DNA of 64,000 nucleotides from CAYRMV01 sp964425255 (GCA_964425255.1 CAYRMV010000001.1:1-64000), one strand, 5' to 3'. Counted from the first letter of the stretch, positions 48,223-57,476 are shown. The notes: generated by a model not told the origin, from the letters alone. Made by a program: numbers and translations.

Positions 48223-49026
48223 ATGTCAAAGGTTACACCAGAAATGGTAGAAAAAGCTTTGGCCTCTCTTGATGCTACTTTAGGTGAAGAGATTGTCTCA
48301 AAGGCTTCTGAGAACGATCTTGATCAACCTGAAGGTGCTGATTTAGGCAATCCTGCTAAGGAAAAAATGTCTGATGAAGCGAAGGCAGCGAAAGCGAAAG
48401 CTGATGCTGAAGAGGGCATTAAGAAAGGTAAGGAAGAGCCAGCTACTGAGGAAGATGAGTCAGAAGACGAAGAGGGTGAAGAAGACCTAGAGATGAGCAA
48501 GAAGGCTGTAAAAAAGTCTGAATTGCCAGAAGAAATTCAAACAAAGATTGATGTTTCAGAATTTCTAAAGTCTTTAGTTGATCACACTACTGAAGCAATC
48601 GACACTCTTGCTGAGTCGGTGATTAAGTCAGAAGAAGCATCAAATACAAAATTTGAAGCTCTTTCAAACAGCATCGTTGAGATTCAAAAATCTCAAGCGA
48701 AAATCGGTCTTGTGCTAAAAGCACTTTGCGAACAAGCGGGGATTCTTGCTTCTGCTCCGAAAAGAGTAGTGAAGAGTGAAACGACTTTAGCGAAGTCTGC
48801 GGTTGCTGAAAGATCATTTGCTCAAGAGCCAGTTGAAAATGCTGGTGAAGAGAAAATGTTTAAATCACTTTCTGACAATCCAATGATGGCCAAGTCGCAA
48901 ATCACTGAGGCTTTAATTGATCTAGTTAAGTCAAATAAGTGTACTGACATGGACTTGATTAATTTTGAAAGCACTAGCTATTTAAGACCAGAAGTTGTTG
49001 AACATTTAAAAATGAAATTAAATTAA
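48223..49026 (+). CDS. Scaffold-like acidic protein, 267 aa
   Basis: ATG 48223 follows GGGAGGA; the hairpin CAACC-gtgt-GGTTG lies 20 bp upstream. Strongly acidic and helical (EEDESEDEEGEEDLEMSKK), with coiled-coil-like segments and no enzyme motif. Placement between protease and capsid is the classic scaffold position. Confidence 0.65.
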   Translation: MSKVTPEMVEKALASLDATLGEEIVSKASENDLDQPEGADLGNPAKEKMSDEAKAAKAKADAEEGIKKGKEEPATEEDESEDEEGEEDLEMSKKAVKKSELPEEIQTKIDVSEFLKSLVDHTTEAIDTLAESVIKSEEASNTKFEALSNSIVEIQKSQAKIGLVLKALCEQAGILASAPKRVVKSETTLAKSAVAERSFAQEPVENAGEEKMFKSLSDNPMMAKSQITEALIDLVKSNKCTDMDLINFESTSYLRPEVVEHLKMKLN

Positions 49027-49038
49027 GGAGGATTACCC

Positions 49039-50478
49039 ATGTTTCCAACAATCGATACAAAAGCGTTTGAAAAACACGGCGAAGGTTTCGGATCAACTGA
49101 TGCGAACACTGTAGCAGAATTAAACAAAGCCCTAACTGCTGGTTATGCAAATGATACAGCATCTCAGGCAAACGGTGGAGCTTTAAGAGTTGAGTCTCTT
49201 GATGCTACATTAAAAATCGTTTCTTTCTTAGAAAAGAACATTGTATTTTACAATGATATTCCTAAGTCAAAAGCGTACAACACTGTAGAAGAGTACAACG
49301 TACTTTCAAGATACGGTGGAAAAGGTGGATTCTTCATTGAAGAGGGTGGATTACCTAGAACTGAAGATTCAGCTTACCAAAGAAAAGCAGCTTTCATCAA
49401 GTTCATGGGGACAACAAGAGAAATTTCTCACCCAATGCTTTTAGTTCGTCCAGCTCACGGAAACGTGGTTGCTCTTGAAACTAAAAACGGAGCTAGATGG
49501 ATGCTACAAAGAATGGAAGAATCTCTATTCTCTGGCGACAGCTCAATCATCTCTCAATCTTTTGATGGTATTCATAAGCAATTAATCGACGGATATGCTG
49601 ATCCAGCCCTAGTTGGTGACGGTCTTAAGTCAATTGCTGAAGAGCATATTATCGATCTAAGAGGTAAATGGTTAACTGAGTCTGTTTTTGAAGATGCAGC
49701 AAGAGTTCTATTGGATAACTATATGTATCCTACTCACTGCTACCTTCCAAACACAGCACACTCTGACTTTAACGCTACTTTCTTTGAAAGAGGTCGTTAC
49801 CAGATTCCAGTAGGAGCTGACGCTTCTGTAGGTTTCGTGGTTGATAAAGTTAAGACTTGTGGTGGTGTTGTTCAATTAAAACCATCAGTATTCTTAAGAG
49901 TAAACCAAACTGCACCTGCTGTTGCAGATAACGCTTTTGCTCCAACTGCACCTGCGACTGTTGTTGCTGTTGCTCAAGCAAAAACTACTTCAAGAGGTTT
50001 TACAGCTGCTGAAGCTGGCCAATACTTATATGAAGTTTCTGCTATCTCTAAATCAGGAGAGTCGGCTGCAACTGTAATCGCTTCGGCTGTGACTGTTGCT
50101 GATGGAGAGGAAGTAAAACTTACTATCACTCGTGGAGCTGTATCTGGTAACGATTTAACTGCTGGATATAAAATCTATAGAACAAGAAAAGGTGAAGTAG
50201 CTGGCAAAAAGTATCTTGTAAAAGAAATTGCTTCTGCTGGTGCAACAACTCTTTTCTTAGATGGTAACGAAGAGCTTCCAGGATTTGGTAAAGCTTATAT
50301 GGGTCAATTAGATGAGTCAGTTTTAACACTAAGAGAATTATCTCCAATGTTAAAATTCCCTCTAGCTACTGTAGCGTCTTCAATTCGTTGGATGCAGTTG
50401 TATTACAACACTCCAATCGTTTTCAGACCTCGTGGATGGGTAATCATCAAAAACATCGGACCAAAACCAATTGCTTAA
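49039..50478 (+). CDS. Major capsid protein with an Ig/FN3-like insertion
   Basis: 479 aa; AAGGAGG site. HK97-fold capsid features: a charged N-terminal arm, FLEKNIVFYNDIPKSKAYNT, then GGFFIEEGGLPRTEDSAYQR and FIKFMGTTREISHPMLLVRP. Residues about 295-417 read as an inserted beta-sandwich: GQYLYEVSAISKSGESAATV and LTAGYKIYRTRKGEVAGKK, the pattern of FN3/Ig-like domains displayed on capsid surfaces. The C-terminus QLYYNTPIVFRPRGWVIIKN returns to the capsid fold. Codons look optimised compared with neighbours, and a strong terminator follows. Confidence 0.85.
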   Translation: MFPTIDTKAFEKHGEGFGSTDANTVAELNKALTAGYANDTASQANGGALRVESLDATLKIVSFLEKNIVFYNDIPKSKAYNTVEEYNVLSRYGGKGGFFIEEGGLPRTEDSAYQRKAAFIKFMGTTREISHPMLLVRPAHGNVVALETKNGARWMLQRMEESLFSGDSSIISQSFDGIHKQLIDGYADPALVGDGLKSIAEEHIIDLRGKWLTESVFEDAARVLLDNYMYPTHCYLPNTAHSDFNATFFERGRYQIPVGADASVGFVVDKVKTCGGVVQLKPSVFLRVNQTAPAVADNAFAPTAPATVVAVAQAKTTSRGFTAAEAGQYLYEVSAISKSGESAATVIASAVTVADGEEVKLTITRGAVSGNDLTAGYKIYRTRKGEVAGKKYLVKEIASAGATTLFLDGNEELPGFGKAYMGQLDESVLTLRELSPMLKFPLATVASSIRWMQLYYNTPIVFRPRGWVIIKNIGPKPIA

Positions 50479-50485
50479 TATTGAC

Positions 50486-50510
50486 GAGGGAGCTTCGGCT
50501 CCCTCTTTTT
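50486..50510 (+). terminator. Strong intrinsic terminator after the capsid gene
   Basis: GAGGGAGC (50486-50493), TTCG tetraloop, GCTCCCTC (50498-50505), then TTTTT. Perfect 8-bp stem. Confidence 0.92.
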
Positions 50511-50532
50511 CGTTAGATTGAGGAGATTGTAA

Positions 50533-50841
50533 ATGAACTTAAAAAATGACAAATTAAGACTTTTCAAATTCGATTATAAAGGCGAAAGCTATCAAACTGA
50601 TCGTCATGGTATCGTAAAAATCAAAGATGAAACATTAGCAGAGATTCTTAAGGCAGACGGCTTTACTGAAGTTCTCGATGTAGAACCTGAGACAATCGTG
50701 GAACCAAAAGTTGATGCACCAGTGGAAGAATTAAAGCCAGACTTCAAGGAAGAAGTAAAAGTTGAAGCTCCGAGGGCCGAAGTAAAGCCAGAGGAAAAAT
50801 CTAATGGTAAGTCATGGAACAGATCACCACGAAACAAATAG
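50533..50841 (+). CDS. Hypothetical virion-region protein, 102 aa
   Basis: ATG 50533 with GAGGAG. A beta-rich N-terminal 45 residues (RLFKFDYKGESYQTDRHGIV) and a disordered tail with alternating E/K/P/V repeats (VEPKVDAPVEELKPDFKEEV). Includes L-D-V-E-P from a near-copy of the palindrome (CTCGATGTAGAA). Possibly a minor capsid or connector accessory. Confidence 0.5.
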   Translation: MNLKNDKLRLFKFDYKGESYQTDRHGIVKIKDETLAEILKADGFTEVLDVEPETIVEPKVDAPVEELKPDFKEEVKVEAPRAEVKPEEKSNGKSWNRSPRNK

Positions 50842-51062
50842 AGACATTTAATACTGTCAACTATCTATTTGCAGCCTATCTACAAACGAAAGAGGCTGGT
50901 TCTCATCGCATTGTGCGAATCGAGAAAATAAAGCCAGGCAAGGCCAAATTCTATTTCAACATTTCAAAAGAAGATGCCGATAAGCTACAAGTACAATGGC
51001 AATATTCGGCTTGTTCTGAGTTTGAATCGATTAGAAAATTGACCATTGATCTTTGTTATTGA
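50814..51062 (+). CDS. DUF5659-like small protein, 82 aa
   Basis: VNYLFAAYLQTKEAGSHRIV then IKPGKAKFYFNISKEDADKL and a helical end SEFESIRKLTIDL match the layout of DUF5659 (A-A-Y-L helix, beta strands, then a helix). Family role unknown. Overlaps the previous gene by 28 bp. Confidence 0.55.
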   Translation: MEQITTKQIETFNTVNYLFAAYLQTKEAGSHRIVRIEKIKPGKAKFYFNISKEDADKLQVQWQYSACSEFESIRKLTIDLCY

Positions 51063-51070
51063 GGTGCCAA

Positions 51071-51190
51071 ATGATCGAAGCTTTAGAAGTGAAAAATGCA
51101 GTTATATCAGCAGATGAATTGAATAGCGGAGTCATCGAGGCCCTAGAAATATTAAATGGCGTGGTAGAAGCAGAGGAATTATTAATATGA
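51071..51190 (+). CDS. Mini-protein of two tandem repeats, 39 aa
   Basis: ATG 51071 follows GAGGTG, and the stop overlaps the next start as ATATGA. The whole protein is a duplicated unit: MIEALEVKNAVISADEL and VIEALEILNGVVEAEEL. The repeated V-I-E-A-L-E ... A-x-E-L spacing suggests a small beta-solenoid or helical hairpin. No family known to me. Confidence 0.6.
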   Translation: MIEALEVKNAVISADELNSGVIEALEILNGVVEAEELLI

Positions 51191-51531
51191 GCGTTTATAC
51201 AACTTTTGAATTTTATGAAGGTGCTGACTACGAAATGGTGATCGATCTTAGAACTTATGATCGTGAGCGTGAGGGTCGTGTTCCAGTTGAAATAGAGACT
51301 GGCGATATAATCACAGTTACTCTTCCAACAGAAAATGGTGACAATATTGTTGCTGATGCACAAGTGACTCGAGTAAAAAATTGTTGGGGCCGTATTAAGA
51401 TTGATATTTCAAAAACTCTAACTGCGACTCTCTCTGATGGAACGGTGATTGTTGATCTTGAGCGTGGTGGTAAAACTAGACGATTTATAGCTATGGGTGC
51501 AATCCAAAAGAAAAACCTAGGGAATTGCTAA
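51187..51531 (+). CDS. Structural beta protein, 114 aa
   Basis: Beta-rich (YEGADYEMVIDLRTYDRERE, GDIITVTLPTENGDNIVADA, GTVIVDLERGGKTRRF). Lies before the head-tail connector. Possibly a connector or BppU-like accessory. Specific family not recognised. Confidence 0.5.
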   Translation: MSVYTTFEFYEGADYEMVIDLRTYDREREGRVPVEIETGDIITVTLPTENGDNIVADAQVTRVKNCWGRIKIDISKTLTATLSDGTVIVDLERGGKTRRFIAMGAIQKKNLGNC

Positions 51532-52304
51532 TGATAACAGTCAATCAAAGAACAGAGAGTGATGATTTAATTTTGACTCCAACTGATTTGAAGAACAATT
51601 TTCTTTTTGGAGTTGATTTGACAAATGACGATGGTGAAATGATGTCCGATCGTCTTTTTGAGTTCTACATTAGATCGGCTCAAAGATGGTTGGAAGCTGA
51701 AATTCCTGGCCTTGTTCTTTGTGAGCAAGAAATCACTGAATGGAAAGATTATTATTCTAATGATTATCAATCTTATTCTTTTTTAAAGTTAAATAAATTC
51801 CCAGTACAATCCGTATCTAAAGTTGGATTCCAATTTCCTTTACAAACAAATGTAATGGAGTTTAGTCCAGAATGGATTCGTGCCGAAGCCGTTGGATCAC
51901 AAGTCAATTTGGTTCCCACACAGGGTACTTTTTCATCTATTCTTTTATCTCAAGGTGGATCGTATCTACCATTGCTTTACACAGGAACTTTATATGTTCC
52001 ACACTTGTTTAGAGTGGTATATAAAGCAGGATTTAAAAAAGGGAAAGTTCCACCAAATATCATAGAAATTATCGCAATGAGAGCAGCCATGGGGCCTCTA
52101 AATATTGCAGGTGACTTGATTGCTGGTGCTGGTATCGCATCTAAGTCGCTATCTATGGATGGATTATCTCAATCAATCTCAACCACTTCTTCTGCAACAA
52201 ACGCAGGATTTGGTGCTCGTATTTTACAATACGAGAAAAACATTAAATCTATGATGAGCGAGTTGAAGAAATACTACGGTGGAATTAATATGCAGGTGGC
52301 ATAA
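51531..52304 (+). CDS. Head-tail connector (adaptor, gp6-like)
   Basis: 257 aa from ATG 51531. MMSDRLFEFYIRSAQRWLEA is the helical core of adaptor proteins. EWKDYY with SFLKLNKFPVQSVSKV recurs in phage head-tail adaptors. The C-terminus AGAGIASKSLSMDGLSQSIS, SATNAGFGARILQYEKNI is a conserved helical signature. It would form the ring below the portal. Confidence 0.75.
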   Translation: MITVNQRTESDDLILTPTDLKNNFLFGVDLTNDDGEMMSDRLFEFYIRSAQRWLEAEIPGLVLCEQEITEWKDYYSNDYQSYSFLKLNKFPVQSVSKVGFQFPLQTNVMEFSPEWIRAEAVGSQVNLVPTQGTFSSILLSQGGSYLPLLYTGTLYVPHLFRVVYKAGFKKGKVPPNIIEIIAMRAAMGPLNIAGDLIAGAGIASKSLSMDGLSQSISTTSSATNAGFGARILQYEKNIKSMMSELKKYYGGINMQVA

Positions 52305-53101
52305 TGGATAATTTTGAAAAAGAAAATTCAAGATTAACTGGGGTTGTTGTCGTATCAGATAATAGATACCAAAAAAGAAAAAATTCTAAGCCAGGTGCTG
52401 TTGACTTTATTCCGCAAGAATTTGATAAGCTTCTTGAGGATCAAGGTACTCGTATTAGATTAACACCTGCTATCTTATGTCCTAATCAATCAGATCTTTA
52501 TTCTGAAAATCATGCTCTTGATTGTCCTCTTTGTTTTGGAACCAGAGTAATAGACCTAGAAGATAAAGCATCTGAATCTTGGGCTTCTTTGACAGGCATT
52601 AAATTAGACAAACAATTTGAAGTAAACGGCATTTTTGACATGAAAGATTGTCAAATTACATTCCAAGCAGGAGTGAGAGTTTACTATCATTATAAAATAG
52701 AAATCTTAGACTTCTCATCGGTATTCAATCAAATGATTGTTAAAAGTGCTGGTGATTTTGATTATGTTAGATACAACCCGAACACTGATTCGGTTGATAC
52801 TCCTTTTTATTTAGTAGATAAAACTGGAAAGCACTATTGTATTAATGAAGATTACATAGTGAATAAGTGTGAAAGAAAAATTAAATGGAAGCTTTCTTCT
52901 TTTGAGCGTCCAGCGCCAGGCACTGTATTGTCTTTTTCTTATCCTGTGTTGCCAACATTTAGAGTTGTTGAAATGCTAAACGAGAACAGATATTACTATG
53001 TTGGGTTTAAACAAGCAGAAAAGAAACCTATTCAACTTCCTCAAAGAGCCTTGGTGAGATGGGATTATTTACTTAATCAATCAAGACAAGGAAATCCATG
53101 A
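52304..53101 (+). CDS. Probable head-closure/neck protein, 265 aa
   Basis: Cysteine cluster ILCPNQSDLYSENHALDCPL plus CFGTRV resembles the C-P...H-x-x-D-C-x-x-C motif of neck proteins in phages with this order. Beta-rich body. Start overlaps the previous stop as TAATGG. Function inferred from gene order between adaptor and tail-completion genes. Confidence 0.6.
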   Translation: MDNFEKENSRLTGVVVVSDNRYQKRKNSKPGAVDFIPQEFDKLLEDQGTRIRLTPAILCPNQSDLYSENHALDCPLCFGTRVIDLEDKASESWASLTGIKLDKQFEVNGIFDMKDCQITFQAGVRVYYHYKIEILDFSSVFNQMIVKSAGDFDYVRYNPNTDSVDTPFYLVDKTGKHYCINEDYIVNKCERKIKWKLSSFERPAPGTVLSFSYPVLPTFRVVEMLNENRYYYVGFKQAEKKPIQLPQRALVRWDYLLNQSRQGNP

Positions 53102-53862
53102 ATATAAGTGTCTCATCACGATTGCAAGAGATGGGATATGAACTTGATATGCTTTCAGAGGCCATGTCAGCAACGATTGACAGTGCGGTTTCAAGCATAG
53201 CTATTGGTGCCCAAAATTATTGGATCAGTTTAGCACAAGATCGATTAAAGACTTCTCGTGATACTTACATTAATGGATTGAGACAAAGCGAATCTTATGT
53301 TGTCAAAGGTTCTGCTGGTATGCAAACATTTGAATTAGCACTTGTTGGTGCTATGGCAAATAATTTTGAATTTGGTATGCCAAGTTTTGATATGAAGACA
53401 GTAAGACCAGGCTGGTTGGGTGGAGCGAAAGCGAAGCGGGCCAAGGATGGCCATTCTTATGTTGTGATACCTATGCGACACTCGACGACGAGTGATGCCA
53501 GAATGGCGTACACAGGTAAAGCAGCATCAGTCGGGAATCTTAAAGATCAACTCAAAACTGCAGTTCGTGAATACGGCCTAGATCGTATGATTAAGACGGG
53601 AACAGGACAAGTCGTAGAAGGACCTGTTAAACGCATACCAAAATCTGCCCCCGTTCACCCTTACTTGAGAGGTCTAACTCGAGTTCAAAAATCAAATGCA
53701 GGTCGTGGAAGCTCTCAATTAATTACTTGGAGAGTCATGTCTGAAAATTCTCCTGCCTCTTCATGGATTCACCCAGGAATAAAGGGAGCAAATTTGTTGC
53801 CAGAAGTAGAGAATTGGATAAATAATAGACTAGATGAAGTAATCGAAACAATATTAGCTTGA
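53098..53862 (+). CDS. Probable tail-completion/neck protein, 254 aa
   Basis: Helical N-terminus (LQEMGYELDMLSEAMSATID), VSSIAIGAQNYWISLAQDRL, then a basic middle (GWLGGAKAKRAKDGHSYVVI), and SSWIHPGIKGANLLPEVENW near the C-terminus, the H-P-G-I-K-G/A segment common in HK97-gp10-like neck proteins. A CTCGACGACGAG repeat is at 53481-53492. ATGA coupled. Confidence 0.65.
   Translation: MNISVSSRLQEMGYELDMLSEAMSATIDSAVSSIAIGAQNYWISLAQDRLKTSRDTYINGLRQSESYVVKGSAGMQTFELALVGAMANNFEFGMPSFDMKTVRPGWLGGAKAKRAKDGHSYVVIPMRHSTTSDARMAYTGKAASVGNLKDQLKTAVREYGLDRMIKTGTGQVVEGPVKRIPKSAPVHPYLRGLTRVQKSNAGRGSSQLITWRVMSENSPASSWIHPGIKGANLLPEVENWINNRLDEVIETILA
53481..53492. repeat. CTCGACGACGAG inverted repeat, copy 3
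   Basis: With flanks it is CACTCG-ACGA-CGAGTG, 6-bp arms. Same 12-mer as at 22586 and 31181. Confidence 0.5.
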
Positions 53863-53869
53863 GGTATTT

Positions 53870-54643
53870 ATGTATGTTTATCCACCGCTTCCCGACACAA
53901 GTGATTTAACCTATGGAGCTCTTCCAGTAGATTTTCTTTTGGAAACTGTTTTAAAAGCAGGAATAGAATGGTTCAAGACAACTCCTGACTCTGAGAAAAA
54001 GGTATTTGGTTGGCTTTCTAGTCCTTATTTAAACACCAAATATGGAAACACAAAGGCTTTAGAAATTAAGTCATTTATTGTGAAATATGACATTAAGGTG
54101 GTACAATCGTTCACTTTAATAGATCAAACAGTTCCTACAATTTCACTGCAATTATTAGATGGATCAGAAAGAGAGGATCGTGCTGGCTTGGCCGACTTTC
54201 AACAAACTGTGGATCGTATAGTGGCAGGCGAATTGGTCGGTCGAGATGACGTGGGATATGCTGCTATTTCTGATAATGTGCATATCGGTATTCATGTTCA
54301 AAATACACCTGATCTTGCCAAATACTTATACTATTTGGTCGTGTATATTTTAAATACAATGAAGCCTTCTTTAGAGGCCAGAGGACTAATGCTCGGTACA
54401 TTTAGAGCGACTGACGTATCTCGTCTAAATGAGTATTTGCCAGAAAACTTGTATTCTCGTTTTATTAACTTTACCATATTCTCATTGGCTAGTTTTGACA
54501 GAGGTGCTGTTCCTATTATCGAGAACATCATTGGTGTTCATGCTCCTCCTAGTGGAGAAGGTGCAGTTTCGATTGAGGGTGATCCAAGTGATCCTGTCCA
54601 ATTTGGTATGACATTTGTAACCATAGGAGATTCAAATGAGTAA
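53870..54643 (+). CDS. Probable tail terminator/sheath-end protein, 257 aa
   Basis: Alpha/beta protein (KSFIVKYDIKVVQSFTLIDQ, YLYYLVVYILNTMKPSLEAR, SRFINFTIFSLASFDRGAVP). Position just before the sheath gene suggests the tail terminator or sheath-stabilising protein. Sequence alone does not prove it. Confidence 0.5.
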   Translation: MYVYPPLPDTSDLTYGALPVDFLLETVLKAGIEWFKTTPDSEKKVFGWLSSPYLNTKYGNTKALEIKSFIVKYDIKVVQSFTLIDQTVPTISLQLLDGSEREDRAGLADFQQTVDRIVAGELVGRDDVGYAAISDNVHIGIHVQNTPDLAKYLYYLVVYILNTMKPSLEARGLMLGTFRATDVSRLNEYLPENLYSRFINFTIFSLASFDRGAVPIIENIIGVHAPPSGEGAVSIEGDPSDPVQFGMTFVTIGDSNE

Positions 54644-54911
54644 GAAAAAGGAATTTTTGGCAGAGCCAGAAGAAAGTAAAGTAGAAAAAATTAAAAATTC
54701 AAAAATGCCCGAAGAGCAGAAGCAAGCTCTTTTAAAAGAAATAGGTGCTATTGAAGAAACTTCCGAAGAGAGTGGTGTTTCATTTGTCATTTATGCTAAG
54801 ATTAAAAAGTTAAGTAGTTCAATGACAAAGGCTTTGGCTGCGAGCAAACGGGTTAAGAATGTTAGATTGGCCAGCATAGAAGAATGGGATTTAATTACTA
54901 AAGATTTTTAA
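54636..54911 (+). CDS. Hypothetical protein, 91 aa
   Basis: Charged coiled N-terminus (KVEKIKNSKMPEEQKQALLK), then a small alpha/beta part (GVSFVIYAKIKKLSSSMTKA, VRLASIEEWDLI). Overlaps the previous gene by 8 bp. Unknown; tail region by position. Confidence 0.5.
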   Translation: MSKKKEFLAEPEESKVEKIKNSKMPEEQKQALLKEIGAIEETSEESGVSFVIYAKIKKLSSSMTKALAASKRVKNVRLASIEEWDLITKDF

Positions 54912-54929
54912 TGAAGAAGGAGTGTCATT

Positions 54930-57035
54930 ATGTCTATTAAAAAGACCTTTAATGGTTCGGCCATCTACAAGCCAGGTGCATACACCAAAGTTGTAGTAGA
55001 AAATTTAACGGGCTTCCCTTTAGCAGACACAGGTACTGTTGGTATCGTTGGTGAAGCAAAAGGTGGAGAACCTCATGTTTTAGATATTATATCTAAAGAA
55101 CAAATTCAAGCGGCAAAATCTCGTTATAAATCGGGGCCAATTGCTGACGCTCTTGAATTATTAGTAAATCCATCTAAAGACCCTCGTATTGCGAATGGTG
55201 CTTCAAGAATCGTGATTTACAAAACAAACGCTTCAACTGTGGCTCAAGTTGCTTTAAAAAATATTTTAGCAGCTGATAAATTCACAGCGAAGTCTAAAAA
55301 CTTCGGTGAAGATGAAAATTTAGTTTCAATTCAACTAACTGCAGGAGCTATCGCTGATGCTCAAGCAAAATTAGTTGGTACAGTTGATGGTGCCTACACA
55401 GTTGCTATCACTGATACTTTAAAAGTTGTAGTTGATGGTGTGACTTACACTTATACTTGTGGTTTATCAGGATCACAAACTGCGGCTGCAATGATCGCTG
55501 ATTTAAACACTGTTGGTAGATGGGCACCATCTAAGCCAGTTGTTGCTTCTCTTGTTGGTACAAAAGTGGCTATTGAATTAGTATCTCCTCTTTTAGATAT
55601 GGGAGCTATGTCAATTGATGCTACATCAACACTTGATACAATTCTTGGAATCACAGGTTCATCTCGTGGTAAAAAAGGTTCGAGAATCGCAATTATCAAA
55701 AAACAATTAAAACAAGAAATTCTTCCTGAGGTGGGCGGTTCATCAATGATGAGTCTTGTTTACACTGGAACAAATTCTACTTGTCTTTTAGAAGTTAAAG
55801 AAATTGCTGGTGAAAAATTTCTAGCAACAACTGTAGCTGGATTAACAGCAGATGAGTTAATGATTAAGCTTGTTGATGTTGATGGCAAAAACCTTCACAC
55901 TATCTCAACTCTTGTTGATTTAATTAACTCTAAAGGTGTTTACACAGCAATGGTTAAAAATGGAGCTGGAGCTTTCAATGCTTCTCAATTAGACCTTGTT
56001 GCTTCTGTTTCAATTAATAGTGTTGCGTTTGAAATTAACCGTGATGATTATTTACTTGTTGAACAAGTAAGTGGTCTTTCTGAACTTGTAGATTTAATCG
56101 ATCTTAAAGTTGCTGGCGCTGTTGCTAAAATGACAACTTCATCTTTCTTAGTTGGAGCTGTTGACGGAACTTCGGCAAATATTGATTTCGTAAATGCTTT
56201 TGAAGCAATGAAAGAAGAAAGAATTAATTGTGTTGTTCCTTTAATTTCAGAAGACCTTGGTACTTTAGAAGTTGACGCTATTAATGCAATTGCAGCTGAT
56301 CATGCGGCTTGGGGTTGGTCAACAACTGGAAGAAGTGAAAGACACGCTTATGTTTCTAAACAAGGAACAAAAGAAGAATTTAAAGATGCTTGTAAGGCAC
56401 TTAACTCTGGTTATTGCTCAGTGGTTGGTCAAGAAGTACAAGTAAGAGATAGAACTGGAAGCTTCGTGTGGATGAAGCCATGGGCCTTAGCTTGTGTTAT
56501 CGCAGGTCTTAGAGCAGGAGCAGAAGTTGGTGAACCATTAACTTTCAAATTCATCAATGTAAATGGAATCAGAGTAAAAGATGGTTCATGGAACCCAAGA
56601 AAAGATTTCAATGAAATGATCGAAGCTGGCTGTTGGATTGTTGAGCCAATGGATAATGGTGGATTTAGAACTGTAGTTGGCAATACTTCTTATGGTATCG
56701 ATCCTTCATTCGTATGGAATAGAGAATCAGTTGTTCAAGCAGTTGGTTATATTGTTTATGATTTGAGATTTAATCTTGAACTTCAATTCACAGGAACAAA
56801 AGCTAAAACTGGAACTGCTGAAGCAATCGCAAACTTCATTAAAGCAAGAATGTCAACTTTACTTGAAGGCGATATTATTGTTGGTGACGATCTTAACGAA
56901 GGACTTGGTTATAAAGACCTAAGAGTTATCGTTGAAGGGAACACGGCTAAAATCAATTGTTCTGTTACACCAGTTCAAGGTATCGATTTTATCCTTCCAA
57001 CAATTTATATTTCAGACATCAAAATGAGTGCGTAA
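54930..57035 (+). CDS. Tail sheath protein
   Basis: 701 aa; AAGAAGGAG site. N-terminus ALIYKPGAY-type start (SAIYKPGAYTKVVVENLTGF), then VGIVGEAKGGEPHVL as in contractile sheath proteins. The C-terminal sheath domain includes IKDGSW-like FINVNGIRVKDGSWNPRKDF, VQAVGYIVYDLRFNLELQFT and IKARMSTLLEGDIIVGDDL. A variable beta domain sits at about 125-400. Defines the virion as a contractile-tailed phage. Highly expressed type codon usage. Confidence 0.9.
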   Translation: MSIKKTFNGSAIYKPGAYTKVVVENLTGFPLADTGTVGIVGEAKGGEPHVLDIISKEQIQAAKSRYKSGPIADALELLVNPSKDPRIANGASRIVIYKTNASTVAQVALKNILAADKFTAKSKNFGEDENLVSIQLTAGAIADAQAKLVGTVDGAYTVAITDTLKVVVDGVTYTYTCGLSGSQTAAAMIADLNTVGRWAPSKPVVASLVGTKVAIELVSPLLDMGAMSIDATSTLDTILGITGSSRGKKGSRIAIIKKQLKQEILPEVGGSSMMSLVYTGTNSTCLLEVKEIAGEKFLATTVAGLTADELMIKLVDVDGKNLHTISTLVDLINSKGVYTAMVKNGAGAFNASQLDLVASVSINSVAFEINRDDYLLVEQVSGLSELVDLIDLKVAGAVAKMTTSSFLVGAVDGTSANIDFVNAFEAMKEERINCVVPLISEDLGTLEVDAINAIAADHAAWGWSTTGRSERHAYVSKQGTKEEFKDACKALNSGYCSVVGQEVQVRDRTGSFVWMKPWALACVIAGLRAGAEVGEPLTFKFINVNGIRVKDGSWNPRKDFNEMIEAGCWIVEPMDNGGFRTVVGNTSYGIDPSFVWNRESVVQAVGYIVYDLRFNLELQFTGTKAKTGTAEAIANFIKARMSTLLEGDIIVGDDLNEGLGYKDLRVIVEGNTAKINCSVTPVQGIDFILPTIYISDIKMSA

Positions 57036-57046
57036 GGAGGTAGGCA

Positions 57047-57460
57047 ATGAGCAATGTAATGACAGGGGCGAAAGCCATATTTAGATTGAACGGAAACCAA
57101 GTAGCTTACGCATCAAGCGTAACTTATAATGAACAAATTCAGTTGGAAGAGGTAAATGTACTTGATAACTTAGCAGTAAGCGAACACGCTGAGGTTGGTT
57201 ATAGAGTAGATATGTCTTGTCAAAACTTCAGAGTTGCGAATCAATCGGTTAAACAACTTGGTATTATGCCTAAGTTTAATCAGATTCTTTCTCAAGGTGT
57301 AATGACAGCAGAAATTATCGACAAGACAACTGGTGCTGTTTTACTTCTTATGGAAGGTGTAAAACTTGAATCTCGTCAAACTCAAGTAGATGCTCGTGGA
57401 CTAATGAGCGAAACTTGGTCATTCAAGGGAATTAAATCTTCTGATGAGGCTGGTCAATAG
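57047..57460 (+). CDS. Tail tube protein
   Basis: 137 aa; GGAGG site. Beta-rich: AIFRLNGNQVAYASSVTYNE, VNVLDNLAVSEHAEVGYRVD, then MEGVKLESRQTQVDARGLMS and ETWSFKGI, the pattern of myovirus tube proteins (inner tube ring). Directly follows the sheath and precedes a terminator, as expected for an abundant product. Confidence 0.85.
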   Translation: MSNVMTGAKAIFRLNGNQVAYASSVTYNEQIQLEEVNVLDNLAVSEHAEVGYRVDMSCQNFRVANQSVKQLGIMPKFNQILSQGVMTAEIIDKTTGAVLLLMEGVKLESRQTQVDARGLMSETWSFKGIKSSDEAGQ

Positions 57461-57476
57461 TTAAATTTATAACAGG

